Assembly (NCBI RefSeq): GCF_004324835.1
Contig: NW_021163049.1
Location: 1,231,501-1,295,500 of the forward strand
Direction of reading: 5' to 3'
DNA: 64,000 nt
Origin: Dendronephthya gigantea
Lineage: Eukaryota > Cnidaria > Anthozoa > Malacalcyonacea > Nephtheidae
Below, one piece after another: positions 45,061-57,916 of this stretch. A program made the position numbers and the translations under genes. Position 1 is the first letter of the stretch. Each line of letters begins with the position of its first letter. Under the pieces are notes generated by a model that worked only from the letters and a program-made list of their open reading frames with translations, searched no databases and was not told where the DNA came from.

Positions 45061-48000
45061 ATGGAACCCCAGACAGATCAGACAATGACAAAGTCAACCA
45101 GCCAAAACAGTCCTGTCTTGGACAAGACAAACGGAAATACAAATGCGATTGAAATCATCCACGAAAGCACAGACAAAGATCAAAAGAGTCCAGAAGAAGT
45201 CACGAAGTATTGTCGAAGCACTAGAGAGAGAACAGTAAGCCAAAAAGGTAAAGAATACCTCTTAAATCTGAAGATAAATATATTCAAACAAACAATGTGT
45301 TGTCTAGTTGATAAATTGGCTTCGATTAAAACAGAAGTAAGCACGCTAGAGGAAGGCAGCGACTAGATACAAAATTGATCAACTAGAGACTCTAGTTAAA
45401 GAATTCACCCGGGGCTTAGACAAATTATTAAAACTGCTCGAACCTGAACAGCGTTAAAGTTATATAACAGAGTGTCAAACTGTTTTAAACGACCGGCAAA
45501 ATGTGAAAGCTTTGTTGGTTCTAAATATGCAAAAATATGAAATCGACAATATCCGGGCGCCTAATCCCTGTTCTTCATTACTGGAAGACAGACAAGATCT
45601 TTTCGTACTACCTCTTCTATCCAAGAGAAAAGGTTAGAAGCCCGTGCTAAAGTAGCCTCGCTCCGAAGTAAAATGGTAGTAGAAGAGGAAATAATAGAAC
45701 AAAAAAATTTGTTAGCCAAGCATGAAGCCCACAAGGAAACTGAGAATAAGGCAACAATTAGCTGAAGCAGAAAATTATGAACAAGCCAAAAATCACCAAG
45801 AAGGAATTCCTGTATTTGTGAAAAAAGAGCTTCCGACGTCTAACACGAGTAATAACAACCTGAAGACTAAAATAACTCAAGATAGCGTGACCCCATCACC
45901 CCACCCAGTTCAGCAAACTAGGTCAGCACCGGATAAACCCATGAATTGTAATGCACCCTCCTTCACACCTCAACCAGATAACACATCTCCAACCCCAGTA
46001 CTGCAACAGCCCTTGGTGTCCAGCAACGAACAAACAGTTCATTCTCCTACACAGTAGCCTGAAAAGAGTCAGCTGTGCGATAGCAACAAAGTTATTTTAG
46101 AAGCACTATCCCTCCAGAGATTGCCAAGACTTACACCGAAGGTTTTTGAAGGTGACGAAATGGAATTTTTGCGTTGGGAATCTTCCTTTGATGCCCTAGT
46201 TGCCCCGAGCACCCACGATTCCAAGACCATGTTGCATTATCTATGCCAGTTTCTGAAAGGAGAACCACTGAAGATGGTAGAATATTATCAGGACTTGCTC
46301 TACGATGCCGATACTCCTTATTGTTGAGCCCGAGAAGAGCTGAAATACCGGTATGGCAATGCCAGCATTCTCACCACGAGTATCGACAAGAGGCTAACGA
46401 ATTGGCCTAAAATTGGGAGAGACTACAACCGAGAACTCCTGCATTTTAGCGACTTCCAAAACCAAGTTGAAGTGGCCATGAGTAAGTACACTGCCCTAAC
46501 GTGCTTCGATTGTTCCAGAGAAATTGTGAAGTTGACAGAAAAACTACCTGGATGGTCACAGAACGAATGGAAATGGAAGGTGTGGAAATACAAAGAGACC
46601 AACGGCGAGGAAAGTTTCCCTCCATTCTTGAGTTTTGTAGAAGCAATGAAAACACTTGCCCATCATGTCAACATGCTCGAATTTGGTGGAATCACGAAGC
46701 AAGAAGACAGCCAAAGAAAAGAGTTTGACAACCAAAGGACCAAAAGAAAGAATTCGAATAGGAACATCACATCCTTTGGTACACGAGTGAACCAAGGAAA
46801 TAGAAATGAAGAATTAGAATCATTCTATAAATAATGTCTTGCGTTGACCTTCTATCAGCGAAAAACTTTCATGAGAGGAAAACGAATATGTTTTAACTGC
46901 CTAAAATCGACGAGTCACATTGCAAAAAAATTTGATCAAGACAAACCTGAGTGTGGGACATGCAATCAGAGGCATGCAACAGCTTTACACGATCCACAAC
47001 GCCATCCCACCAAAAATCGATACGTCTACCCACAGCCTATACCCGAGAGGATCTCCCCACAGATTATACTGACATTCCGACGAGAAGAGCAGCCAGCCAA
47101 TGGAACCACCTAAAAGACATCGCGAAATATATACCAGAACAACGTAAAGTGGAAATTGGCTTGCTAATCGGCCGAAATGTCCCACAAGCAATGAAAACCA
47201 GAGAAGTAGAAAACAGGAAAGATGATGAGCCATGGGCGGAGCGTTACGACCTGGGATGGACAATAATAGGTGACGTATGCAAAGGACCCGAGGGGAACAA
47301 CAGCAACGAGACATTCAAGATCAATGCAATCGTTATACGTGACAGTTTGATGGCCAAAGAAATCTACACGACCTCGGATGTCCAACAAATGATGGGACTT
47401 GACTACTCCGAAAGAAAGGCGGAGCAAGGAGACAACACAATTCACTCGATTGAAGATCAAAGGTTCTTACAAATCCTTGAAAAAGGAATCAATGGGCACT
47501 GGGAAATGCTGCTCCCATTTAGAGACAAAACTCCCCCACATCTACCAGATAATCGTCCACATTGCGTCAAAATGGTGATGTCTCTGAAGAGAAAGTTCGA
47601 AAGGGATCCAAAGTTGTTTAAAGACTACTCAGAATTTATGAAAAAAATAGTCACCAAGGGACATGAAAGCAGAATCAAAGACAGTGCATCCGAATCCCAG
47701 CCAAGACGAACATGGTACCTCCCTCACTTTCCAATCTACCACCACCAGAAACCAGATAATTTCCAAGTTGTTTTTGACTGCAGTGACACGTTTCAACAAG
47801 AAAGCCTCAATAAACACCTCCTTCAAGGACCAGATCTGATGAATAAGCTTACAGGAGTGCTTAACAGATTTTGGCAAGAAGAAATTGCTGTGACGTGTGC
47901 GACAAAGAGCAGACGTTCCATAATTTTATGGTAGCTGAAGAGCACAGAGATTACCTTTGTTTTTTGTGAAGGTGACGTGACTAAGCCCATGTTATGTTTT

Positions 48001-49381
48001 AGGACATTATTATATTGAAAGACTATAATGTACAAATATGGCTACCATTTTATACTATTTTGGTACTGCAGGCTTGCATATTATTACATATATTTCATAT
48101 AACATTACATCCCTATTATTAAAAAATATTTTAAAAAAACTTGAATTCTTCTAATACTATATCTAATTCTAAATTATTTAGCAATATGTCTCTATACTAT
48201 CCCTTTAACTATTTTTTTTTATTATCCATCGCAGTAGGATAGTGCAAAATAGTATAAAATTGTAGCCATATTTGTACATTATAGTCTTTCAATATAATTA
48301 TGTTCTAAAACATAACATGGTGGCAGCGGGAAGTTAAAAAAAAAAAGGATGGAAAACCTATCTCACTGACAATCTCGCTGAAATCTGGAGACTTTGGATA
48401 CAGCAATGGGAAAATTACGCCATTGTAGCACAACTTGAGGAGCGTCCAGAAAAGTTTTGTGTCTATGTTTCTACATGCTGTTGGTACTGAAGAGCTTAAG
48501 GCCTACAACACAATGACATTCAAAGGCGAACCAACATTACAGAGCATTCTCTCAAATTTTGAACAGCTGGCTATCGGGGCACTAAACGAAACTTACGAAA
48601 GATACATTTTCAATGGAAGAAATCAAGAGCACGATGAAAGCATTGCTCTGTATATAACAACACTAAGAGCCTTGTCTTGTACATGTAATTTTTTAGAACA
48701 ATGTTATGTTATGTTTTAGAACATTATTATATTGAAAGACTATAATGTACAAATATGGCTACCATTTTATACTATTTTGGTACTGCAGGTTTGCATATTA
48801 TTACATATACTTCATATAACATTACAGCCCATTGTAACATATCATATGAATGTGCATTTGTTCAGAGCAGTATCCAGCCCAGGATGCGCAAACTTTGGTC
48901 TTCCAAAGCAGCGCAAGACGGCGAAAGTTAATTCGGAGAAGAGGTTGTGAATTTCGTACGAAATTATTTCTATGTTGACAATGGTTTAAAATCAGTCAAG
49001 ACAACAGAAGACGCTGTCAATCTTATCACAAAATCACAAGCAATGTGTGCAAAAGCGGGACTTTGCCTTCATAAGTTTGCCAGTAACTCCATCGACGTCC
49101 TGGAAGCCGTTCCAGCCAAGGGACGCGCCAAGGAGATAAAAGACCTCGATCTACGTCACGATACCCTCTTGATTCAACGATCGCTCGGGACGTATTGGTG
49201 TATAGAGTCGGACACATTCCAATTTAGAATAACGTTAAAGGATAAACCCTTTACACGCCGCAGGATTTTGAGTACAGTCAGTTCCGTTTACGACCCATTG
49301 GGAGTCGTATGTCCAGTGATTCTCACTGGAAAACTGATCTTAAAGGGATACGGCAATATATTTTTTTTTACCTTGAAGTAA
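45061..49381 (+). mobile_element. BEL/Pao LTR retroelement fossil (copy 2)
   Basis: Parts in order: a charged Gag N-terminus, a Pro/Gln-rich linker, the DUF1759-like region (LPRLTPKVFEGDEMEFLRWE, about 46105-46165), a zinc-knuckle region (CFNCLKSTSHIAKK, CGTCNQRH, about 46880-46985), a protease-like region (LLIGRNVPQA, YDLGWTIIGD), and reverse transcriptase segments (LPHFPIYHHQ, FDCSDTF; later YFYVDNGL and VYDPLGVVCP). It is clearly a different family from copy 1. The element is broken, with several breaks, and a small LTR element sits inside its RT region (47990-48826). RNase H, integrase and 3' LTR are not seen. Old. Confidence 0.85.
47990..48826 (+). mobile_element. Small LTR-flanked fossil inside BEL/Pao copy 2
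   Basis: An 837-bp insertion flanked by the 5-bp duplication GCCCA (47985-47989 and 48827-48831). The ends are direct repeats of about 120 bp beginning TGTTATGTTTTAG and ending ATTACA. Between them are an inverted copy of the first 80-odd bases of that repeat (about 48235-48317), a primer-binding-site-like TGGTGGCAGCGGG at 48318, and a Gag-like remnant (NFEQLAIGALNETYERYIF). It is broken and much shorter than a full element. Probably Ty3-type, younger than its host element. Confidence 0.75.
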
Positions 49382-49605
49382 TCTTTGTTTCTCACACACA
49401 TTAAGTAAATAGGAAATCATGGTTCGTTAACGTTTTATTAGCTCATAAACACGTCTTGTTTCCATCGCAATTTCCCAACTACGCCGCCATCTTGAAATCA
49501 TTTTCCATATGATCATTTATGAACATAATCGAACTGTGACGTCACAACCAGGGAAACTCTTAATTGTTTTTGCATCAATTTCAAACAAAGTACATTACAA
49601 AGCAC

Positions 49606-51215
49606 AATGTATTGTTCTGTTTACGGCTGTACAAGCGACAGCCAAAGATGTTTTTAACAGAAAACTGCATTTTTTTGAGTTTCCAAAGGCATCAGTTGAC
49701 GAGAGAAAGAAACATAGGGAAAAATGGATCGAATTTTGCAGGCGAAAGCTCTTTGTGCCGACAAAATCTTCGCACATATGCTCACTTAATTTCAGTTCTG
49801 ATGCTTATGTTCTGCCGCATTGCCCGAATTTTTTACAATCTATTGGTTTTACGGGTAAGTGCAAAGTTCTTTTGAAAGCAGATGCTATACCAACTGAAAA
49901 TAAACCTTTGCAAAAAATAAATGAAATTGGTTCCGAGTTAAAGAAAAGGGCAACAGGAATACTGAAAAGGAAAAAAGTAAGATGCAACTGATACACATAC
50001 TGTTTACCAGCTGAGATTTTTTTGTTGTATAATTTTTGTACTGTCATATAAAAGTTTTTTAGCAAATATGTACTTTTTTAAGAAGTTAAATGTATTCTTG
50101 AGGAACAAAATAAAGAAAATGTTGAACCTGCGCAATCTCCTGAAGCAATGTCTGAGGAAATGTCTATAGACACTTCTGACGACACGATTGAGCAGAAACG
50201 ATTGGAAAAGTTCTAAACAGACGGACAATGACTATATCCTGTCTATCAAAAATAAAAGAACGTAAACTCCTTCGGTGGCGTCGCCACATAAAGATGTTAA
50301 AACAAAAGGAACTCAAACCTTGCTGATTACTTATGCAAGCGATTATTTGTGCCGGATCTTATTTTGTGTTTGACCCAAACAAATACTGCAAACTTTGGAG
50401 AGATAGTTGATGACTGCGAAGAAAATATTTTGAGTAATACCGTCACAGACATCAGCACAATAGAACCAACTTGTAAAACATCTTCCACGAAAACTGTAGA
50501 TGAACAAAATCTTGATGAAAGTCAGCAGTTTTTGCCCTCTGATCCCCTCGAGATTCCATCTGATGGAATTTCCATTGATGAAAGTGGTGATGACGAGTAT
50601 TTAAATTAAATAGAGAGTGAAAGCGATTGAGAAGAAACAGAACAGTTAGATAAAAAACAAACTACACTTACAAGTAATAAGAGTTATCAAGATCAGATAA
50701 AGTTTATAGTTTGGGAAGAATCGAATGCAAATGTTTTTCAGTTTTGCTTCAAGTTCCACGCTCTATGTAGGGTAATCCTCGAGAGCAAAATTGGAAGTTA
50801 CTGTAAGATCTCTGTCTTGTGTCCACCTCATCCTGAGGATAATTTCTCTTGGACAACCGGGCCAGTGTCTAATCGTCTACCCATCCTTAATTTGATGATT
50901 ACATCCAGTATTTTAACCACAGGCATGGAATCTAGCAAAGTCCTGCGATTTATGGATTCGTTGAACATTTTGACCATCAAGCCAAGAGAATTTACAAATC
51001 TTCAAAAAGCCTACGTCATCCCTGCGGTTTTCAACGTATGGAAAAGCGAGCAGCTTGCTTTACTGGATGGCGTCAAAGACAAATCAATTTGCATAGCATC
51101 GGATATGAGGGTCGACAGTCCCGGGCATAGTGGACTTTTTGGGTCTGGGAGTACCTTAGATGTTGATTGGATTGTGATCCTTGACACTCAAGTAATAAAA
51201 GTGATATCTATACCT
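49606..51215 (+). pseudogene. THAP-domain transposase relic, Kolobok-like
   Basis: A THAP zinc finger starts MYCSVYGC (49606) and continues as FFEFPKASVDERKKHREKW, SSHICSLNF (Cys-x2-x-type zinc pair, His replaced by Leu or Asn) and LPHCPNF. An acidic linker and a short GTQT-like stretch follow (about 50300). The catalytic part at 50700-51200 has SNRLPILNLMITSSILTTGM, KAYVIPAVFNVWKSEQ and, near 51100, CIASDMRVDSPGHSG, whose DxRxDSPGHS box I know from Kolobok-type THAP transposases. Downstream acidic residues are missing. Several stops and frame changes, so it is dead and 3'-truncated. An alternative is an unnamed THAP/DDE family. Confidence 0.6.
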
Positions 51216-51654
51216 TTCTTAATACCAGCATTGAATGGGCCTCTGTTCTGCTCCTTATCATGGTTAAAACGGAAGAGTCAAGTATACATTTCTGCCAAAA
51301 AGTGTAGCGACCTCTTTTTTCTCCAAATATACACTCAAAAAACTAATAAATTTCCAATGCAATCTGTCAATAATACACTCAACATTATGTAAAAAAAACA
51401 GTAACTAGAAAAACCTAAAAATCTGAAAACCATGCACCGTGATGAATTTATTCTTACCATGCTGAAAAATGATAAAAAATAGTATATGTAAATTATACAC
51501 TATAAATAACCAAGCAGTGAACGTCGAATGTTGTTTTTCGATTATTAAATTCATGCAGTGATTGCAGTCGACTATATATAAACCTTTAAAGTGATATTTG
51601 TTATATTAAAACTCCAAATTACACTTTTAAGGACTCTTTTGGAAGTTAAAACGA
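51216..51654. other. No gene recognised
   Basis: AT-rich, with short ORFs without features. Confidence 0.4.
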
Positions 51655-52340
51655 TGTAAAACCTTAAATAGTCGGTCAGGTCTTCGCAAAACCGAGCAAA
51701 ACGACATACTGTACCAAGGTCATAAAATGTATTCGTACAGCAAACACGAAATAAACCTCGAAATAAACAAAATAGACTCTTACCATTTCAAGGATTATCC
51801 ACCGTGCGAGGGTACTAAATCCGCCCGGAGATTAGGAATTACACCCGGGACCCGGGAGAACATAGCGGAATCCAAAGTTGCCCAAATGTCATGGACGTTC
51901 AATGGTCATGGTACTTGTGCGCATGCACGAAATGCAAACGAGTGTAGACTGGTAATCAGCAACTTCCTGATTGGCTAAGACGAAACGTTTGTGTTTCAGT
52001 GAAAAACGTCAGCAATTTAACTGTCATTTTGCAAACTATTTTTTAAAAAAACGTTTCGAAAACAAACTATGAAATTTGGAATAAAATAACAGATAAAACA
52101 CTGAGAAGAGTTTAAAATATTATCAGAACTGGAGGAATTAGCGGTGAAAAGGAACAACTCGATTATAATCCTTGAAATGGTAGGAGTCTATTTTGTTTAT
52201 TTCGAGGTTTATTTCGTGTTTGCTGTACAAATACATTTTATGACCTTGGTACAGTATGTCATTTTGCTCGGTTTTGCGAAGACGTGACCGGGTCCCGGGT
52301 GTAATTCCTAATCTCCAGGCGGAATTAGTACCCTCGCATG
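51655..52340. repeat. Inverted repeat built of two modules in different order
   Basis: Module A (about 51675-51797, CTTCGCAAAACCGAG...AAGGATTAT) and module B (about 51800-51860, TGCGAGGGTACTAA...CCCGGGACCCGG) recur in inverse orientation at 52165-52340. On the left the order is A then B. In the inverted right copy it is B then A. Arms match at roughly 95 percent by eye. This suggests that both come from a tandem (AB)n or circular unit. No ORF of its own. Confidence 0.8.
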
Positions 52341-52389
52341 GTGCTCCGCACCGGCTCGGGGACAAGGAAGTGGGAGTCACAGTGGGAGT

Positions 52390-52870
52390 ACAGTTGACCA
52401 AGAAACAGTAAGGGACCTCTTAAAGATATTGGATCCAGAAGGTGTTGTTGGTAGATCAAGGTACTGCTTAAGAATATGTAACACAAGGTCTGAATCATAT
52501 ATGGCATATGGACGGATATGATAAACTCAAACTCTTTGGTTTTTGTATACATAAGGCTATCGATGGATATAGTAGATAGGTGATGGGGTTAGAGGTTGGC
52601 CCCTCAAACAATAATCCTGCTATAATTGCTCAATAATACATTGAATGTGTACAGCAAATGGGCGGAACCGCCAGGAAATATTAACAGGCAGATTGTGGGA
52701 CAGAAAATGTTCATGTTGCTGGGTTACAACGTTTCTTTAACAATTATGAATATAGTTTCCTTTATGGGAAATCATGTTCCAATCAACAAACTGAAGCGTT
52801 TTGGGGTAGTTAAGAAAAAACTGCACAGTGGATATTGGTGGATATTTTATTTTAAAGACATGTGAGACAT
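52390..52870 (+). mobile_element. Integrase-core relic (retroviral-type DDE fold)
   Basis: Forward pieces read HIWHMDGYDKLKLFGFCIHK, LEVGPSNNNPAII, DCGTENVHVAGLQRF and QQTEAFWG, which correspond to the Asp, Asp and Glu regions of an integrase core of the type found in multi-copy integrase-like proteins of animals. It is broken, with several breaks, and no terminal repeats of its own were found. Whether it came from an LTR element or an integrase-type DNA transposon cannot be told. Confidence 0.65.
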
Positions 52871-53639
52871 TGGTTTGTTTTGCGACAGTGATGATGTTCA
52901 GGCCAAATGCCTAAAATTTTGTTTTACCAAAATTATTCACACAAAACTTTCAAGATTTTCACAACTTTGGAATCCACATAAAATAAGGAAGTCTGGGAAT
53001 TCCGAATCACCGGATGGACCTCCTCACTGCTGTATTGTCAGATGATATAGAAATTTTATCAGATTATTCTCCTAAATGAAAAAAGAATATTGTTCCAAAG
53101 TTTTAAATTGTTACAGATGAACTGATTTTACATGCAGTATGTATAGTTTAAAGTAATGTTTTCAGTTGAAATTAGCAAAGCAGATAGAAAAGCAGGTACT
53201 GAAAAACAATTTAATATGTTTAGAATTTTGTTTTCATTACGCTTTCAAAAATGTTACATATAATATGTCATAAGCAAAACTTGACTGTGAACACAACTAT
53301 AATGTATAAAGCACATTTGACGATCCAGGATTATTTGAAAATAATATTAACAAAAACAAACATGAATACACAACTAATTGAATATCCTGGTGGCAATGTG
53401 TGGTGAGGGAAATAATAAAGTTTTTACTTTTAATATATTTATAATCTGTAACCATGATATAGTGTGATATAATTTTAGTGCTTTGTTATTTCCATTGCCT
53501 CACCATTAAAATTTTTAATGAATAATTGTACAAATAACACCTCAACATGGAAGAGTAATTAGACAATATGAATCAGACAATAAATCAATAACAAATGTTT
53601 AATTAATTTTGTTTAAGGCAAACCAAAGTCCATTTTGTA
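52871..53639. other. No gene recognised
   Basis: AT-rich, no supported feature. Confidence 0.45.
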
Positions 53640-54290
53640 TTTGGAGTATGTATTAGCTTTAGGGAATTTTGATTCCCCCCCCACGCTTCATCATCATGCA
53701 AAAATTCGATGGTTGGATACAACTTTTGTGGTGGCAAAACTTTGCATCCCGTCATGAAGAAAAGGATATTGCTTAGTTGAAGAGGTTCTTCTCCATCCTC
53801 AACATCTTGCAGATAATCTCTCTAGTGAGAAAAGAACCAAACTCTCAATGAGAGCCCTCCTTGAGCCAACAGGACTAGCAACAACTTCCAAGTATATTGG
53901 AAGTGAGATTCAATGGGAAATGACAGAATACTGTCTGAAAAGGTTCCAAGTGTCCTCAAATTGAGTCAAGAACACCCAACGCTGAAAGACTGCTCTTGAA
54001 AGCCTCAATAGATATATTGGCATGCCCAAGCACTAACCACTTCACGGTTGCTGTCTTCTAATGTCTTAATAGGTACAAGGGTTCCAGCAAAGAACAGTTG
54101 TGAATTTATTGTTGTCCAGTAGCTTTGTAGCAGCTTTAATATTAGGAGCATTATAGAGTAATAAAAGGGACTCCTGCAACTTGTTATCAACATCTTGAAT
54201 ATCAATAGCAATGCTTTTAACTACTGGAGCAAACACTTGAAACATTTTCAAAGAAAGATACTGACATGACTATGATTAATCCTGCAAGTA
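53640..54290 (-). pseudogene. HECT-domain C-terminal relic (G2E3-like)
   Basis: Reverse strand, N to C. The segment at 54251-54070 reads IAIDIQDVDNKLQESLLLLY then NAPNIKAATKLLDNN. It is followed by LVPIKTLEDSNREVVSAWAC and, near 53790-53680, by NILFFMTGCKVLPPQKLYPT with IEFLHDDE. The last piece fits the HECT signature LLxFxTGxxxLPPxG...IEF, whose downstream catalytic Cys-Thr region would follow; here no TCxxxL box is seen. The frame changes repeatedly, so the copy is dead. It lies immediately downstream of the Helitron relic on the same strand, and related pieces occur at 594-1220 and perhaps 57917-58180. Confidence 0.5.
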
Positions 54291-54559
54291 ATACTCATTT
54301 CGCTCAATGCTACTAGATCACAAAGTTAGCATCTTGTGGGCCACAAAATATCTGGGAGGCAACCAACCACTGTATTACAAGTGTAAAATACTCTTTCATT
54401 GGTCCCCCTAAGTCAACCTCACTGTTCCCCAGATCGTCAGTAAATTTTACTGACACTTTGTTATTTGGTGCAAAGGATCTCTGTGACAGTGCTCACTTTG
54501 TGCCCTCCCAAATAAAGTTACGTGGAATGTTAAATTTGGAAATGTTACTTAGATCGATA

Positions 54560-56270
54560 CTCATTGCTAACTTTGTAAGAATTGCATTTGCAGAATTTTC
54601 ATCACTGCAACGGAATGAAACAAAGATCTAATTTATACTCATTTCTCAAGTAAGTGCATTTCTTCTACAACTTTAAGATCGACGGAAATCTTACTTTCGC
54701 AGAGATCAGTTATATATAGCCCTTCGATTGTTGTTACTCGGCTTACGGCGACGTAATGAATATGAGGAATTGCTCTTCTTTTATTTTTAAATTAACGACG
54801 ATTTGTGACTGAGTATCACCTTGTGATCGATAAACCGTTTTCACGGCAGCTGGCCTCAAAGGAAATTGCTTTCTTACCACTTGAGCAGACTTTGTTTTAC
54901 CTACAAGCAAATTGCGTTGTAACAGGTTTTATTGGTGTCCAAGTACTTAGTATAGATGTACTTCGAGCATGGAGAATTCTATTTTCTTGTCGGGTTTTCT
55001 TTCCAACATCTTCGTCGTCAAACTGAACCCAAACGATGCCGGAAGGTTTAGTATTATCAGTCAATTGAACATGTTTAATGACATTACTTGCACCGTTTGT
55101 CAGACCATCATCAGTGCGTATATTCAACGCAATTTATGTTCGCTGTCTTACAGCAATATGCAATTTATGAGCTAACTGTTTTGAATTTTTCAAAGGAACA
55201 TGTGGTATTTGTCTCATTATCTTTTCTTTCAGTTCAGCTGAACAGGCTCCAATGACGCTATCTTGTGCCTTGATTATGTATTTATCACTACAATCAAATG
55301 ATTGATAAACAATATCATTGTATTCATCAACTAAAGCATTTTGAATGAATGCTGCCCAATCAGCCAGAGTCACATTGTGCAAACAATCATGTCGTTCTAT
55401 ATATCTTTTTTAAAGACCACCAGAGTGAATTTCCTCTGATTGATCGGACATTTTTTCTATTTCACTCAATGGTTTAAGTGATTAGACTCTTTCAGAAGGA
55501 GGAGATGTGTTAATGAAAATTACATTACGTGAAGATTTTCGCATTGGAAGTTGCAAAACAATATACACTGCTTCTTGTGCACTTATTTCAACAGAATTCA
55601 AAAATTTGTTCCCAATATCGCGAACTTGCTGTTTGATGTTTGTATAACCTTCTTTTGCTTCTGCACAAGCTTTACGAAGCAATTCACTCATTCCTTTTTG
55701 CGCTTTGGAAATATATGATACAATATACATTGCACAGGCATACACATCTAAGACATATTGAATGTCCATGTTTGCTCGCCATGCCGAAAGGCAAATTAGA
55801 TTGTAATTATTAATCCTTAATTCATTTGGACTTCTTTTTAAAAAGATTGTCGGAGTATTCAAAGAGGATCGTATAGCAAGGATATACTGCCGTTCTGAAA
55901 CACCTAACTCTTGTAGTAATTAATCAAAAGTAATGTCTTTACCTTCCTTAAAATCATTTAGTTTCGTTTTAATCTCTTTCCACAATTCTTTGCTGGCTTT
56001 AGCAACAGTTGAAGAGGTGTCTTCATCAAGTGGATAAAGGATCTGAGTACATCTCATTGGTGGTTGTGGATAGTTGAATCTACAAATATTTTTAGACTTT
56101 TTCCTGCAAGTATGAGAATGTCTGTGTGTCTGTCTATTAACAAGACCAAGTAGTTCTGAATCATCTTCTGGTTTGTTACAGGTAATTATGCTACCAATAT
56201 AAGCAACAACATCTTCATATTTATTAACACCAAACAAAGGTGCATTTTCAAGCGATATCAACATATGAAT
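54560..56270 (-). pseudogene. Helitron relic: Rep and PIF1-type helicase
   Basis: Reverse strand, N to C. The Rep-region segment (56264-55920) reads MLISLENAPLFGVNKYEDVV, HRHSHTCRKKSKNICRFNYP and QILYPLDEDT. The linker typical of animal Helitrons follows (55862-55482): [35 protein letters not shown] and [10 protein letters not shown]. Next is the end of the PIF1 helicase: DDGLTNGASNVIKHV, GIVWVQFDDEDVGKKTR (55110-55000) and AAVKTVYRSQGDTQSQIVV with YVAVSRVTTIEGLYITDL (54850-54700). The central helicase motifs I to IV are not visible, and frames change several times; dead. In Helitrons, Rep nicks and joins single strands while the helicase drives rolling-circle movement. The 3' hairpin and CTRR end were not found. 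Confidence 0.82.
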
Positions 56271-57260
56271 ATGCTGGTATTCAACTCTATAAAACCAATC
56301 TTTAATTTTTCCTATTGGAGCAAGTTCATTTTAGGGTCCAAGTGAACTGTTATATGAAATGTTAGTAAACTAAATCCGTTTTAACTAATAGCAATAGCAG
56401 GTTTAAAACACGTAAAGTGAGCCTCTATTGAGCTTTAACTTGCTGGGGCTGTACATGAATTAATACCTGTGAGTGAGAACACTGTCAATGACGTCAATAT
56501 GTAGGTCAATATATGCTATATCAAGTTCTAACTTTTATCTCTAATTTGTTTTGAAATAGGCTGGTTTATATTATGATTTCGCAAGTAAATTTGCTATAAA
56601 GAAAAAAGATTTATAAATGTTCAATTGCCCAAAGGATTTGTAGATTGCACTCAGCAAAAAGAATCATCTGAAAATAGCCATTTTACAGTGTCATGAATAC
56701 CAATTCCCCCGGTGATGGATGGACCCACTGAGGATATACCCGGGAGCGTTTTTCCTGCTGTCAAGGGTAAAGGAGAGAACGTTGTCTTGCGAGTTACAGC
56801 TCGTTGAAGTCAAAGTATTTAGAAGCAGCTAGTTTTAAAAATATTTTAACATACGAATCACAACAGGATTATTAACAATAATAGTAATATATTATTAGGT
56901 AGAATTTTGCGCGCATATATATAGCGACATTTTCCCCGCAACAAAGTTGAAAGTATTGTACTTTTCAGTTTCCGCGCAAAAAACATTGTTTGGGCGCAAA
57001 ATTCCGCCTAGCGAAACACAGGCCCTGAGCAGTAGCACATGCTTAACAAAATGAAACATTTTTTGGTAACATGGATATTTGTTTTTGAAATATGCTATTT
57101 GTCTTTGTTGTAAGAGTCCATGTAAATGTTTGGCTTCATGTGAAGAGTAACAAAACATCACTTAATACTTTGAACTTTGAACGCGCTCGAGAGAAGAGGT
57201 GTAATCAGAAACCATGTGAAGATCTGGTAAAAGCACTAAATATCAAAAACATTTAGCTCA
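56182..57260 (-). repeat. 1.08-kb direct duplication, copy 1 (Helitron 5' part)
   Basis: Nearly identical to 58181-59255, with scattered single differences and small indels. In the Helitron orientation it covers the region upstream of Rep and the first Rep codons. Both copies stop at the same point on the right (...ACATTTAGCTCA), which suggests a true element end there. Confidence 0.9.
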
Positions 57261-57916
57261 TTGTAAAATAGGAATAAAAACATATGCCTACGCTTACAGT
57301 AACCTAATATAAAATAAGTCAAATCTGAGTGATTCTGACAGTCAGGCAATTTAGACGATCAATTGCATATTTTATCTGCGACTATGACTATTAAACACGA
57401 CTTGCAAGCGTCAAGCCGCATACTTGAAACATCATTTGATGCAAAATATTGAAATCAGCAAAAGAATACAAATGTCAACGGATAAAAAAGACTTTAAGGT
57501 ATCTGTATGTAAGACTTGATTTGCTTCACAGCACTGACACCTCAACTGCTCAAGCAAAACAATTAGCAAATTGGATAGTACATCTTAATATTCTAGATAA
57601 ATTTATATAGTTCGTATTTATAAACAGCTTGAATCTAGCTATGATTGATTGTATGCTTTTAGCGTTTGATGAACATATACAAGTTATAATTGTAAACGTA
57701 ACATGTAAACGAAAGATGAAAATATCTTACCTTGAATAGTCAAAATAGAACAGAAGCTTTAAAGTTTAACAAAAATTTGAAGATCCTGTCCATCAAAATC
57801 AAAAAGCACATGGATATGAGCGAATTTAAAATTTGTGTTCTACGAATAAAAAAGGCGCACGACCACAAGTCCTTGCGCTAAATAAAATTTAGTTCAGAAC
57901 CCCCTCTCTGCACAAA
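57261..57916. other. No gene recognised
   Basis: AT-rich spacer between copy 1 and the HECT-like fragment; a CGCTCGCTCT repeat lies at 57935-57960. Confidence 0.4.
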
